DNA of 64,000 nt from Blattamonas nauphoetae. Taxonomy: Eukaryota > Preaxostyla > Oxymonadida. Below the pieces are notes generated by a model. That model was not told where the DNA came from and searched no databases. It saw only the letters and a list, made by a program, of their open reading frames with translations. The position numbers and the translations under genes were made by a program. The stretch spans positions 1-64,000 of the forward strand of contig JARBJD010000307.1 in assembly GCA_033064195.1 (NCBI GenBank), given 5' to 3'. Positions 41,455 to 52,400 of the stretch are shown here, one piece after another (within the stretch, counting starts at the first letter, position 1; every line of letters begins with the position of its first letter).

Positions 41455-43302
41455 ATGAACACACAACAAATCAATACTTTTGTGAATAGACTTCTTCGGT
41501 GCACACAGCATTCTAAAGAGAAAATATACACAGTCACACTTGCGTTTTCACAGCTTTTACCAACCTATCATGTCAATGATTCCAATGGAGAATACAACGC
41601 AAATGATGAGACATATTTCAATGATTGGCTGAATGGAGAATTACCTCCTGATTTAAACATTGCTGATGGAAGAAGAGTAGTTCAACAATTTGTAAGCAAC
41701 TTCCTAGGAATTCGTATTCGGGATCGCACTGCTAAACTTGCTTTCGAAGCATATCAATTTTTTCATCACGAGGTGAATCAGGGAGTGAATTTCTCACCAC
41801 GGATTCGAAGGCCTGCAGAGGCAAGACCAATACCAATTCCAGTGCAAAGACCAATAGCAATTCAATCACCTGAAGACCTAGTTCTTCCTGGACAGATGAG
41901 AAACTTGAAATCGATTGGTATCGAGTATGAACTTCCAAGAAAAGTGATGAGGTTCGAAGATGATGTTCTCATTATTCCTAAGTCACCACCACCAACTCAA
42001 AGTGTTCGACCTCCGTTGGAGACGACACAGCAAGTGCTCAATAAGTTGGGACGAATGAAAGGATTGTTTGATCATCAACAGAGAAACGATTCAGAAGATG
42101 AACAGATAAAAGCTGAGAACTCAATAATGAATAATCAGAAGCAGATGGAACACTTTATCACCTCACACATTCTGGATGCAAATAAAATGAACAGAGACAC
42201 ATTTGTGCGAGCCTCAATTAACAGAACTATTGCGAACGATGCTCTTAGCTTCATTCTGACTCACACAAAACAAATACCATTCGGAGGAAGATCATTTCAG
42301 GATTGGTATGAGGAATATGATCATAGATGGAGTGCTGCATATCCGAGGAAAATCCAGAGAGAAAAAGGAAGTGACAGAATGAGAATTGATCCACCAATGA
42401 TACCAAAAGCAACAGAAAAAAGTGTGTATCCATTTCGATCGAAAATGCAGTTCATGTCAAAGTCAAGTACTGGAGATCCACAGAAGACATCAGACAGAAA
42501 GGTTCCACAGAATTGTGATCGACCATACTTTTCTCCCAAGTTTGGATCCTGGGAAATTGATCTTGAATTTCTCCAATCACCATCGTCAAAAACAGTTCTT
42601 CAGATCTACGTATTTGCCATCAACATCAACACCAAATACCTTGTTGTGATTCATGTACTGGATAAATCATGGAATAATGTCAAAACGGCAATAAATGATC
42701 TGATTAATCATCGTGGAGTCTCTGTCAACAATATTCGTGGTGATGGAGAAGCTGCATGGACAAGTGGAGAAGCATCAGAGTTTTTCAAGGAACAGAAAGT
42801 CAGTACATATATCACAAGTTCACCATTCACTAATCACAACAGAATTGTCGATCGAGTGATCAAAACAATCAGAGATGGATTCCAAGACAATGCGACACAA
42901 ATGGCAAATCATTCACTCATGAATCAGATGGTGGAATACTACAACATGACTCCTCATCGAGCGTACTGGAAGAAGTTCACTCCACAGCAGGCACAAAACA
43001 ATAGAGAAATCGAAGCACTGTATATCTCTAGTTCTGAAGAGCAATTGAAGAACATCCAAAGACAACAGACAACACAAATGCTATGGAAATACAAACCAGG
43101 AAACATTCTATTGATTCACCTTGATTTGAACAAGACTGTTGCCAAGTTTCAGAAGAAGCGAAGACAGTTTCAATTTGTAGGTCAGTTCATTGAGTACAAA
43201 CACGGAAATGTGGTGGCAAAACTACTGAATGGTCTAACATGTCTACCTAAAAATAGTGTACGTTCCGATTCAACACACGAAGTTCCATGCAGACTCAATT
43301 GA
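41455..43302 (+). CDS. Polinton 2 integrase
   Basis: A long open frame of 615 residues, colinear with the Polinton 1 integrase: MNTQQINTFVNRLLRCTQHS, the PIPIPVQRPIAIQSPEDL segment, then the DDE core FGSWEIDLEFLQ, NNIRGDGEAAWTSGE, NHNRIVDRVIKTIRDG. The basic SH3-like tail is present, but the extreme C-terminus differs from Polinton 1. The AT-rich box ending AATAAATG stands directly before the start. Activity cannot be judged. Confidence 0.75.
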   Translation: MNTQQINTFVNRLLRCTQHSKEKIYTVTLAFSQLLPTYHVNDSNGEYNANDETYFNDWLNGELPPDLNIADGRRVVQQFVSNFLGIRIRDRTAKLAFEAYQFFHHEVNQGVNFSPRIRRPAEARPIPIPVQRPIAIQSPEDLVLPGQMRNLKSIGIEYELPRKVMRFEDDVLIIPKSPPPTQSVRPPLETTQQVLNKLGRMKGLFDHQQRNDSEDEQIKAENSIMNNQKQMEHFITSHILDANKMNRDTFVRASINRTIANDALSFILTHTKQIPFGGRSFQDWYEEYDHRWSAAYPRKIQREKGSDRMRIDPPMIPKATEKSVYPFRSKMQFMSKSSTGDPQKTSDRKVPQNCDRPYFSPKFGSWEIDLEFLQSPSSKTVLQIYVFAININTKYLVVIHVLDKSWNNVKTAINDLINHRGVSVNNIRGDGEAAWTSGEASEFFKEQKVSTYITSSPFTNHNRIVDRVIKTIRDGFQDNATQMANHSLMNQMVEYYNMTPHRAYWKKFTPQQAQNNREIEALYISSSEEQLKNIQRQQTTQMLWKYKPGNILLIHLDLNKTVAKFQKKRRQFQFVGQFIEYKHGNVVAKLLNGLTCLPKNSVRSDSTHEVPCRLN

Positions 43303-43414
43303 CGACTTAACTCCAGACTTCATTGCTGAGTTCCGTCTATTCTGACCTCAGACCTTCGTTCGCTTTAATTTGGCGTAACTTCAATATTGGTTCAGATTTT
43401 TTTTTTACATTTAA

Positions 43415-43775
43415 ATGTCATCATTGAAAATAATAGTACCGTTTGATCCTGAACAGAAAGAGTTCACAAACATCCACGACTTTCAGAGATACTTGGAGAA
43501 GAATAGAAAAGAACTGAATGAGTACACAACACGGAAACTGAATAGGATGATCCAAATTGATGGATACAGAATATACAAAAATAAGAGGTGAGATTGCACT
43601 GAGGAAACGATATGTCGATGCTTCCACTACTCCTAATTCACTCTCGATTGATCAAAGATTATCAGACATTGAAGAATCAATTCGAACGTTGGCAGACACT
43701 CTCAGCATGAGGCTTCGAAGTCTTGACGAGACCATTGTGAACCTCATCCAAGAACTAATGAACCCTTCGAATTAG
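43415..43775 (+). pseudogene. Polinton 2 coiled-coil protein (broken)
   Basis: Counterpart of 21,383-21,742. It shows FDPEQKEFTNIHDFQRYLEK and the coiled-coil end SDIEESIRTLADTLSMRLRS. Convergent with the ATPase, overlapping its end by 21 bp as in Polinton 1. Broken copy. Confidence 0.5.
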
Positions 43776-44600
43776 TCCATCCCTGTTGATCTCTGTCAGT
43801 GCAACTCCATCTGTATTGTATCGAAGAATAACTGCTTGACATTTCTGTTTTCGTTGATAGATGTTCCGGAATTGTCGAATGTCAATTGGTGAGTTCAATT
43901 GAGGATAGACTCGACTGATTCGTTCTTTGTTGAATCCTCCAAAAATCCACATTGAATCAATGTTTGACTTCATGTCTGCTGACAAACTGAAGAGCTCATG
44001 CATCGTCAGAAAGAATGTGAACTTTGGCTGTCGATTCTCCAATAAAAGGTCCATCATTGTCATTCTATTTTTGGATGCTCTTCGTTCACCTAGGATCCTA
44101 CGACAGTCATCAAGAAGGATAATCGTTTGGAGATTCTTGACTGAGAAATCATCAATGTATAGTGAGTCGAACAGTTCATCTCTGCATTCATCAGTAATTC
44201 TGTCTTGCCACTGGTTGTCTATGATCTCTTCATATGCAGCTTTTGATTCAGAGAGTTCCAACAGAAATGGAAGTGCATCATCATACTTGACCTTCACAGA
44301 AGGAACAGTCAGTATTGGTTTGAATTTATCGAATGTTTGATCGATGTTCTTATCGGTGACGAAGACAAACAAGTGAAAGAGTTCATTCCTGACATTCACG
44401 TTTTGGAGTTTGGCAATCTCTCGTAGAGCATTGAATGTCTTTCCACTTCCTCTATTCCCAACGAGGACATTGACACTATTGCGATTGAAATTCAAGTCTG
44501 GATGAATCTGTGATTGCACTTCATGACAAACATTCCTTTTTGATGCTTCACTTAATTTAGCATTCACGTATGCTGTGAATGACTGATTCGTTTTGTTCAT
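43755..44600 (-). CDS. Polinton 2 packaging ATPase (A32/FtsK-HerA type), open frame
   Basis: A 281-residue open frame. Walker A is GNRGSGKTFNALREI (residues about 52-66). The Walker B strand and acidic pair are TIILLDDCRR (about 164-173). The following RRASKNRMTMMDLLLENRQP and TFFLTMHELFSLSADMKSNI carry the sensor-like region. This is the packaging motor expected in capsid-encoding Polintons. The start MNKTNQSFTAYVNAKLSEAS matches the start region in Polinton 1. A 60-bp AT-rich spacer separates it from the divergent 306-residue gene, so both may share a promoter. Confidence 0.78.
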   Translation of the reverse strand: MNKTNQSFTAYVNAKLSEASKRNVCHEVQSQIHPDLNFNRNSVNVLVGNRGSGKTFNALREIAKLQNVNVRNELFHLFVFVTDKNIDQTFDKFKPILTVPSVKVKYDDALPFLLELSESKAAYEEIIDNQWQDRITDECRDELFDSLYIDDFSVKNLQTIILLDDCRRILGERRASKNRMTMMDLLLENRQPKFTFFLTMHELFSLSADMKSNIDSMWIFGGFNKERISRVYPQLNSPIDIRQFRNIYQRKQKCQAVILRYNTDGVALTEINRDGLIRRVH

Positions 44601-44661
44601 GTATGACTTAACTCTAATTAAAATATACTTTTGGTTTTTTTATTTTGTATGAAAACACACA

Positions 44662-45582
44662 ATGTCACAAAAGATAGTGTACGTTCAACCACAAAGAAAA
44701 GCACAAGCGAAGAAACCAAAAATGAGATACGGACCGGAGACTCAAGCAGCATTGAAACGAATCTATGCCGACGATGATATTCAAACCAGACGCAATGATG
44801 CTCTGTGTAGTCTTCCATCAGCTCGTGAGTATATTGCGAGAACTGGACGAAATCGGACTGCGAAAATAGAACAATATGGACAAGTTCCTGATGTGATGGT
44901 GTACGATACTGATACTGGAGATTTGATTGCAGTCAATGGTGCTATGCTAACTCCATACAACAGTAGACCAGTCAAAGAGACATACTATGCAATGAATCCA
45001 ACACCAGATATGCGAAGACAGAAACCATACACATCGTTTAATCAAAACCATGGAAGGAAAATCAAAGCTGTACATCGGTATTTCCTCAACAATGGAACAT
45101 ACGATTTGCCAACCAATTATCGAGACATCAGCTATGAAGAGATGAAGACTAAACGATCTCAACAACCATATGCTTTAATGAAGAGAGCTGTTGGTGAACA
45201 CATGACAAACACATTGAGAATAACTCGTGCAAATCGAAGCAATCCAGCTGATCTTGAGAAAGATGTGTTAGACAATATGGTGTTCAATTCAATTCAATCA
45301 CAAATTGCATCACTGATGTGGGATCAATGGCTTATTGATCATGTTCAGGACTACAATCCCAGTATGAAACAAAAGAAAACCTTCAAAGATCAGATTTATC
45401 CAGTGTTTCTCCAAATGATCACTCAAGATCCAACGTATTTATCGCAATACTGTACTCACTATTCAACTCACATATCAACACAATTGAATCAACTGAAAGC
45501 CAAAGCATTCAAAACAGTCACAAATGATGATATCAGTGGATTCCAATCTGAAATGCCTGGATATTATCAATATGCTCAGTAA
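44662..45582 (+). CDS. Polinton 2 conserved protein of 306 residues
   Basis: Open frame colinear with 19,559-20,512: QRKAQAKKPKMRYGPETQAA, GQVPDVMVYDTDTGDLIAVN, RPVKETYYAMNPTPDMRRQ, and MWDQWLIDHVQDYNP. Changes relative to Polinton 1 are many but mostly conservative in the core, which argues for a protein that was under selection. No domain recognised. Confidence 0.55.
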   Translation: MSQKIVYVQPQRKAQAKKPKMRYGPETQAALKRIYADDDIQTRRNDALCSLPSAREYIARTGRNRTAKIEQYGQVPDVMVYDTDTGDLIAVNGAMLTPYNSRPVKETYYAMNPTPDMRRQKPYTSFNQNHGRKIKAVHRYFLNNGTYDLPTNYRDISYEEMKTKRSQQPYALMKRAVGEHMTNTLRITRANRSNPADLEKDVLDNMVFNSIQSQIASLMWDQWLIDHVQDYNPSMKQKKTFKDQIYPVFLQMITQDPTYLSQYCTHYSTHISTQLNQLKAKAFKTVTNDDISGFQSEMPGYYQYAQ

Positions 45583-45637
45583 CAGAAAGAAATGAATGAT
45601 AAAAAACATTAATATATTTTTTTTATTTTTATAGAAA

Positions 45638-46354
45638 GTGATGAAACCAATTCTAGGTTGTCAATTTACAAAACACACAAGTTCTTTTTCAGTACCAACA
45701 TCAATCACCAACAATGTCATCATCGATAACAAAGGTTCGAATTCTGGAAGATTGAATAATGACCAGAGCGCTACTGTGGAGCTTGAAAATGAACGAGGTA
45801 CTTATGATCCACCACTCGAGACATATCCATCAGCCCCAATCCAAAGTCGTTCTATTCCACTCGACCCCTGGGCGGGTTCGAAGCCTTTGGCAAGACTGCG
45901 GGAATACACATCTAACATTCCTGCATTCAAAGATCAGCTCCTGCTCGTCTACAAGAATACATTCGCCTGTGAAAAGAAACTCCTGAACAATCGCATTGAA
46001 CCATCAAAGAAACTGATCACGAACCTAAGTGATTTGTGTGCACTAATTGCACCACAAACAGGAATCAACGATGTGGTGATCGAATTGGATGATTTGTCTG
46101 ATAAGTGCCTATGTCTGAATAAACTCCCAATCTTTCGAACCATTTTCAAGATCCTTGTTGGAGGAAAAGATATGAGCATTGCCTACAATGAAGCATACAA
46201 CACTATTCTCAATTCTGGCATTTCTCTGACGAAAGCAATCCCGAGAAAACTTATTAATGAATTGTATTATTTATTTTTCTATAAATGGCACCAGGAAGTT
46301 TCAACAAACTCACAAATATTGGCAAGCAATTCTTTCAATTCATCAAACCTCTAG
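45638..46354 (+). pseudogene. Polinton 2 counterpart of the 195-residue protein
   Basis: Shares MKPILGCQFTKHTSS, NVIIDNKGSNSGR, TYPSAPIQSRSIPL, LSDKCLCLNKLPIFRTIFK and LTKAIPR with 18,916-19,503. It differs from that copy in length at both the middle and the end, so I treat it as altered. It runs into the next gene's start region. Confidence 0.5.
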
Positions 46355-46596
46355 CTCCAACATTGCTTCAAGTAGGTGGTGGATTACTTTCACAGACAAA
46401 CAACAAGTTTGGACAAACAGCAGGAGGAATCCTCAGTGCCTTAGGCGGAATGATGGATGTATATCAGCAAAACAAAGCAATCAATCGAGCACCACAACAA
46501 CCACAGATGATCGAATATGAACCACCACGAAATACACGCCATTCCAAGGATGACATTCCTCAACCATCAAATTCCAAAATTCAATTCAAAGGATAA
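46285..46596 (+). CDS. Polinton 2 MAPGSFNK small protein
   Basis: A 103-residue open frame: MAPGSFNKLTNIGKQFFQFI, the Gly-rich segment GGGLLSQTNNKFGQTAGGIL, then the polar tail PQMIEYEPPRNTRHSKDD. Nearly identical to 18,571-18,879. The start ATG follows TTATTTTTCTATAA. Confidence 0.58.
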   Translation: MAPGSFNKLTNIGKQFFQFIKPLAPTLLQVGGGLLSQTNNKFGQTAGGILSALGGMMDVYQQNKAINRAPQQPQMIEYEPPRNTRHSKDDIPQPSNSKIQFKG

Positions 46597-46633
46597 ACAT
46601 TCACTAGTATTCAAATATTTTTATTTTCATAAA

Positions 46634-46848
46634 ATGGCACCAGGTTGGTTTTCAAAATTAGCAGGAGTCGGAAACACAATTCTTCGTGTGGGAGCTCCAT
46701 TTCTGAATCTCATCCCCTTTGTTGGACCACTGATATCTAAGGTAGCACAGACAGGTGTTGAGATGATTCCAGATGTGAAATCGGATCAGCAAATCCATGC
46801 AGAAAAGATGGCACAGGACGAGCAAGCAATGAATGAAGGAAACACACT
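46634..46848 (+). pseudogene. Polinton 2 MAPGWFSK small protein, partial
   Basis: It reads MAPGWFSKLAGVGNTILRVG, LNLIPFVGPLISKVAQTG, HAEKMAQDEQAMNEGN, matching 18,533-18,290. Recognisable Polinton sequence stops near 46,848, where unrelated DNA begins. This is the element's surviving right boundary. Confidence 0.55.
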
Positions 46849-47496
46849 TCTTCTCTTGATCTTTTCATCTCAACTACTCGATACTCGTCACTCGTTTCTC
46901 TCCATTGATTATTGTGGTTGATCTTTCACATTTCACTATATTTTTGAGAGATGTACTCATTTTCAGAAAAATCAAACGAGTTTAGCCACAAGTCATCACC
47001 ACACCCCATTCTTTTGTCGAGAGACACTTTGAGTCACTGATCCGCCCATGCAATCATGCAAATAGTCACCAGACTGACAGGACTGACTGATCACCTTTTC
47101 ACCTGTATCTCAGCGTGTGACTCGACAAGGTTTGGAGCATGTTTTTCTTTTCATTTCCACGTTATTTGACAAAAGGACACTACTTTTGACCATCAGATGC
47201 AGAACTCTCCCGCAGATGATCCGTGTAGAAAATAAGGGCAACACCTTCAACGGGTGTTTCTGCGTGAACAATTATTCTTATGTCATCGTCTCCTATTTAG
47301 GCACCATCGGAATTCGACGATCTCCAGCCCATCATTTTAATCAGATTGACCACTTCAATTGTTCAGATGATTAGGTTCTGGTCACATTCGGTTTTAACGC
47401 GTGTGATACTAAGTATCATACAATAAACATGTGAACGATGATCACACCAGCGAAAGATGATCACACAAGCGAAAGATGAAGTGGCGAAGTGCTGGT
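46849..47496. other. spacer without assignable gene
   Basis: A plus frame 47,117-47,374 (MTRQGLEHVFLFISTLFDKR) has no recognised domain. The direct repeat GATGATCACAC-AGCGAAAGATGA occurs twice at about 47,438-47,478. Nothing else is supported. Confidence 0.3.
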
Positions 47497-48684
47497 TCAG
47501 TTCGGGATTGATGACAGCTTCGAATATGCCTGTGCTCCAACTTGGAGAACTGCACCAACAGTCTCTGGATCCATTGAGGTCAGATGCGGTCCAATGAGCG
47601 TTCTCATTCGAGAAAAGAGACGCTCACAGCATGCTTCTGTCGCAGCAGTGCTTAGCGTACAAACAGCGATTGTTGATAGTGTTTGAACAATGATACTCGA
47701 TGAGTCTCGATTGTTCTTCTAGAACATATATGGTTTCGTTCCGAAGAGACAGTCGAAAGGAAGTGTGAGCTGATTGTTTAACCAAGCAAGGTAATTCGCC
47801 TGGACACACACAATTGATTCGGGATCCAATCCTGGGGTGGATTGTCGAATGGTATGTCCAAGTTGGACACATAGCAGATGTTTCCACTGAGTTTCGCCAA
47901 TCACAGTTCGACAAGTCTGGTACTCGTCTGAATCTACTGAATCATCAGAATCATGCTCTTCTCCTATTGTCTCCTCCAATAGTCTCTGCAGTTGATTCTG
48001 CTTAACGACAATATCCGATGGTGAATAATGTGCTGAACTTCGTCGACGCTTGACTTTCTGAGGAGAGTTGTCCTGGCAAGTGTCATCAAATTGCTGAGTG
48101 AACTCAAGTTCATGGCGAAGCACTTGTATTGCCGCTTCTTTGATTGTTTTGTTTGCAGCTTGTGATAGTGTTGGGTTTGGTCTTATTTCTCTCTGAGCAG
48201 GAGAATAATCTTCCACCACGTCGCAATCTCCTTCTTCAGACTCGCCTGTTTCGAAATATTAGCAAATGTCCGGACCAAGATCGAGAAGAGTCTGTTGAAA
48301 TTGAGATTCCTGATGGATTGCAGCTTGACGGTGACCCTCTGTTCAAATCTGAATTGGTGTGGGAAGGTGCGTGAGGTCAGGGAGATCTCTCTTTTCATCC
48401 AGAGAGAGTTGGGAAGGAGTCGGAAGTGGGATGAATTCGATAGGTAAGGAGGCGGGAAATGATGCTATATCCTTCATTCTGTCAAATGGGATTCCCGTCA
48501 TGACATGTCGCCCAAATGGAGTGAACGAGAATGCGAGTGCCCTCTGTATCGCCGAATCTGTTTGCACGATGCGACAAAACACGCAGTCCTCGCAAGTTCT
48601 GGTTGGGTCGATCCACTCGTTGTGCGGTGAAGTGAAGTGGAAAGAGTTCTGTGAGAGTTTTTGTTTCCTCGCACACCCACACAA
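47497..48684 (-). pseudogene. hAT-type transposase remnant (C-terminal part)
   Basis: Minus-strand reading at 47,700-47,497 gives STAATEACCERLFSRMRTLI, then GPHLTSMDPETVGAVLQVGA. This is the hAT dimerisation signature (S..x-ERxFSxxxxxxxxxR/HxxLxxxxv). Upstream in the same frame, 48,219-47,719 reads QANYLAWLNNQLTLPFDCLF and the acidic DSDDSVDSDEYQTC, as expected before that domain. A TAG stop separates the two at 47,717-47,719, and frames further upstream (48,684-48,343, with FCRIVQTDSAIQRALAF) are shifted. The catalytic core is not clearly seen, so it is old or truncated. Confidence 0.55.
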
Positions 48685-48714
48685 CGAGAGCTGAAATTGA
48701 TATCCATCGGTGGG

Positions 48715-49068
48715 CTAAAAAGCGAGGTGGTTTCCTGGCAAATTTCGATTTGTACCGAACCGTCCGGCAGTCATTGACGATATTTTCAATGAAGGAGTGT
48801 ACACTCCGAAAAATAGACGATTGGCCTTCATAAGTACCGACGCTCTTTGTCTTGTGAAAGAGTGGACGAGCTTGGAAACATCAGTGTTTGGGTTTTTCTG
48901 CCCAACTGAAATGAGGATTTGGTCAGGATCATTGAATCTTGGGTTCTGTTGAATATTCGTCGTGTCAGACGACCCCAATGTGCTTCTGGTCCTGTCTGCT
49001 ATCTTCTGTTCATCAAAAAAGTGAGAGAAATGTGGTAATCTCATACCGTTTTGGAGACAAGGTTGCAA
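48715..49068 (-). other. unrecognised frame upstream of hAT remnant
   Basis: A 117-codon minus frame with FFDEQKIADRTRSTLGSSD and VSKLVHSFTRQRASVLMKAN. It may be an N-terminal portion of the hAT transposase or a separate gene. No zinc-finger or BED pattern is visible, so I leave it unassigned. Confidence 0.25.
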
Positions 49069-49429
49069 CTGTATCGCTTATAGTCCAGGCTTCTCCAAAC
49101 AGTCTCCATAATTTGCGTCAAATTGGACCATAATCTGAGATGGAAGATACTTTGTCTTAAGTGACATGGTACACGTCTAATAATCACGTGAGAGGAGACA
49201 AACTCTCAATAAACCTCATTTTCAAGTTGATCTAGAGAAAGAAAAAAGAAATAGGTCTGATCCAGATTGCCTTTCCAATGTGAACAAAAACTGAGAGATG
49301 AATCGATAAATATAAACAGAAATCGTTTTTATATCGAGAAACGGTTCACTGTATCACAATTCGAAATGCTTCAAGTTCAGTTCTGATGCTCCGTCTGTTG
49401 TCCTGCGAATCCAGCGCTTCCGACACAAC

Positions 49430-52400
49430 TCAAACTCTTAACGCTTCAAATTTGGCGAATTTCCCCTTGTCGACGGGTGGAGATCCTGAGTCCTCGTCGA
49501 GGGCAGTGTACGCGTTGTCGTCGTCTGCCTCGATGATCAGCCTAGCGCGTTGGATGACTGAGTCTGGACCGTGCCTGCCATCTATCCGCACACCAGATCG
49601 GCAACCACGTCGTTTCGGAGAGAGTCGAACACTCCGTCGCAGGCGAGGACGATGGCTACGTCCTCCCTTTTTCAGTCGCTGACGTGGGTGTCGGTCATGC
49701 AGTTCTGCAAGACCTGAAAAGAGGCGGGTTCGGCCTTCTTCAAATCCTATGTCGTCGCTGATGGCAAGAAAATGTCGAAGTTAACCATCGCACGAGCGAT
49801 AGCAAGAACAACATTGATGCGCCGTTGCACATTCAAAATCCCGCCGACAGACGTGATGAAGTTGCGCTCACTTTGGCAGACCGGCTTGTGATCGATGGTG
49901 AGTGGCGGGTCAGTGAAGAGCGACACAACGTCCGCAAAGCACCATGGGGGGACGAGGATGTTGGTGTTGTGTGTTGTCTGTGGCTGTATGTGGCGCACAT
50001 CGAGGAAGACAGGCTTCGATGGTAGGCTTGGCGGAAAGAGGGAGCGAGTTCATTTTTGAATTAGCAGTGAGGGAGGAGAAGCGAGAGACGAGGACAGCTC
50101 GGCAGTCTCCCACGTTTGTCACAAAAGCGGTCATCGGTGTGATCAGAGCGAGGAGCGCACATGCTCCGTCGTCGACGCGCAGGAGTCGCATCTTCTTCGT
50201 CAGATTCTCCATAGTTGCTCGGAGGAGGGTGGGGATGAATGGAGGATGTGGTGGGTGCATCGCGTGTTCGAGCTCAAATTCGATGTTCGACATTTCTTGA
50301 AGTCCGATGCGAGAGAAACGGAGTTCCTGTGGGAAGGTGAACAGTCGCTCAACACGGTCGACCTGCCCAGTCTCGAGCAGAGTCTGCAAGTTCCACCCGC
50401 CGGCCGGAAGGAGAAGCTCAGCATCCTCCATCGTCTGTCGCTCGCCGTTTGTTTTAGCGCAGCCGACGTTGGGGTGGTTGAGTGAGGGCAGATGCTTCGG
50501 CTGGCGAGTGAAGTCGACAGTCGACGAGCGAATGTCTCGGTGCACAAGCGAAGGGTCGTGGAAGAATGCTTTGAAGTCGGGGTTGCTCTTCACGTTCGGA
50601 ATGTCGATTGGGAAGTTGCGGGGTTCGCGCGAAAGTGACCGATGATGGTGTCTGGACTTCCTTCGTTTTGGACTCCGATGATGGTTCATGAACAGCGTCG
50701 TTTCCCATCTCGTATGGATCGTCGTGCTCTTTCTTCTCTTCCATTCCCACACTTTCCATCCATATCTCTTCCACAACGTCTTCTTCCATGACGTACGGAT
50801 TATCTTCTTTGTCCCGATCTTCTTTCGAACTTGACGTCCTCTTCTCCTTCACAATCTCTTCCACCATGCTGTGCGGATCGTCACGTTCCTGATCGTGTTG
50901 GCCCGCCTTCCCTTCCACCACTCTTGTCCTTCTGAATGTCATCGCGTTGATGAGAGACGACGGCGTGTTGGGACGAGGACAGAAAACTGTTCGAAAATGG
51001 TCTGTCGAACGAGTTGAACGAGTCCACGAATTAGAAGTTGAAGGGCCGTGTGGTGTGGCTGGCGAGCAAGTAGCTGTCTCAAAATCCAATCAGCCCCGAC
51101 AGCATCGACGGGGCGGGGTCACACTTGGTCAACTGCGTGGAATTGATCTGGGCGTTCAGAATCAGGTCGAGTTTGTCTGAGTACGCCTTCTCGTCTTCCG
51201 TGTGGTACGGCAACAGCGAGGACAGCTTGTCGGTGTTGCTGAGTGTTGAAAGCGGCGAAGTTGTAAAACGAGACCGATCGAAGCCGAACTGATCCATCCA
51301 TCTGAGCTGAGTGACGAATGAGGAGTGTTGCTGTTTGGCGGCTGATTCTCAGTATTTCTGAGTGTCGAGCTTGATCGGATGAGCTTAGTCGAGTAAGATG
51401 TGGAGGAAGGGATCAGAACTCAGATCTTTGCGAGTGAATTCGGATGCTCGGAGACGATCCTTCTGCACAACGTCCTGCCTCTCCATCCAACCATCCGACA
51501 CTTCGTCCTCATCTTTTTCCATCTCTCGATCGAGCTGCGACACTTTCATCAATCGAGGCGGTGTTGGTGGAGGTGACTGTTTCTGGAGTGGGTGGATTCG
51601 GAGGAGGATGAGAGTCCGTGGAGTTCGACAGGAGAGAATCTGAGCGGAGGGAAAGGAGCTCTCGGAGAGCGGGACAGAATCGACGGGAGACGATATGTAG
51701 TCCTGTACTTCGGGAGTGACAGTGCTGACAGGCTGTGTTCGCCCAGGAGCGACGGGAACAGGGATGAGCGAGTCGACGTCGGAAGATCCGTCGGAGGAGG
51801 ACGTGGTTTCAGAAGTGGGCGGGGAGGGGCGGACGGCGGAAAATAGTACAGCGATGGCGCGAGACGAGGCAGCGATGGTGCGGACAATCTCGACGTCAGA
51901 CAGTCGAGATACGAGAGACGACCAGGCTCTTTCACAAAGTGTGGCAGGAGCGTGGGCTCGACGTATGCCTTCGAACTGTCGCGTGGAGAATGACATTGAT
52001 CGGCGTGGGCAACCTCTGCGCATTGTCTGTCGTACAAACCGAGATAATCGTCCAACTCTTCACCGAGTCGGATGGACGCGAGGCGGTTGTGGGAGAGGTC
52101 GGTGTAGTTGACGAGGCCGACGTTGATGTTGACGGGCGAGGCGGGGAAGGCGATGGGGTGGATGGAGAGGGGCATGTCTATCTGTAAAATGCATTTCGGA
52201 ATGGACGTGAGGCGGTTGTGGGAGAGGTCGATGTGGATGCCTCGAAAGGCACGTGTGATGAAGTCGTCTGAGAGGCAGTCGATCGGGGATTGTTGTGAGT
52301 TTATTTCCGGCCATTGACAGAGAGTAAAAATGGGTGAGATGTTGGAATGATGAGGGGATTGTTGTGAGAAGATTGTGTCGAAACGAGAGAGAAATCAACC

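Larger units (their letters stand above)
38056..46848 (+). mobile_element. Polinton 2, shortened and broken
   Basis: Same gene order as Polinton 1 in the opposite orientation: small repeat-protein gene, PolB, integrase, coiled-coil, ATPase (convergent), 306-residue protein, 195-residue-type protein, two MAPG proteins. The capsid-like genes and a right terminus are absent, and the left flank (38,056-39,050) has Polinton-style subterminal sequence (GGGCAAGTATGA) but no matching terminal repeat. It is therefore an incomplete fossil. The number of breaks is moderate, roughly five or more, and several genes look open. Large stretches are almost identical to the other two elements, so the family has been active fairly recently. 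Confidence 0.82.

Noticed and set aside
47497-48684. Alternative genetic code with TAA/TAG as Gln, as in some oxymonads
   Set aside because: The 1,456-codon PolB and 640-codon integrase are free of internal TAA/TAG while using CAA/CAG for Gln, and frame changes in host genes are mostly indels. The single TAG in the hAT remnant is better explained as decay.
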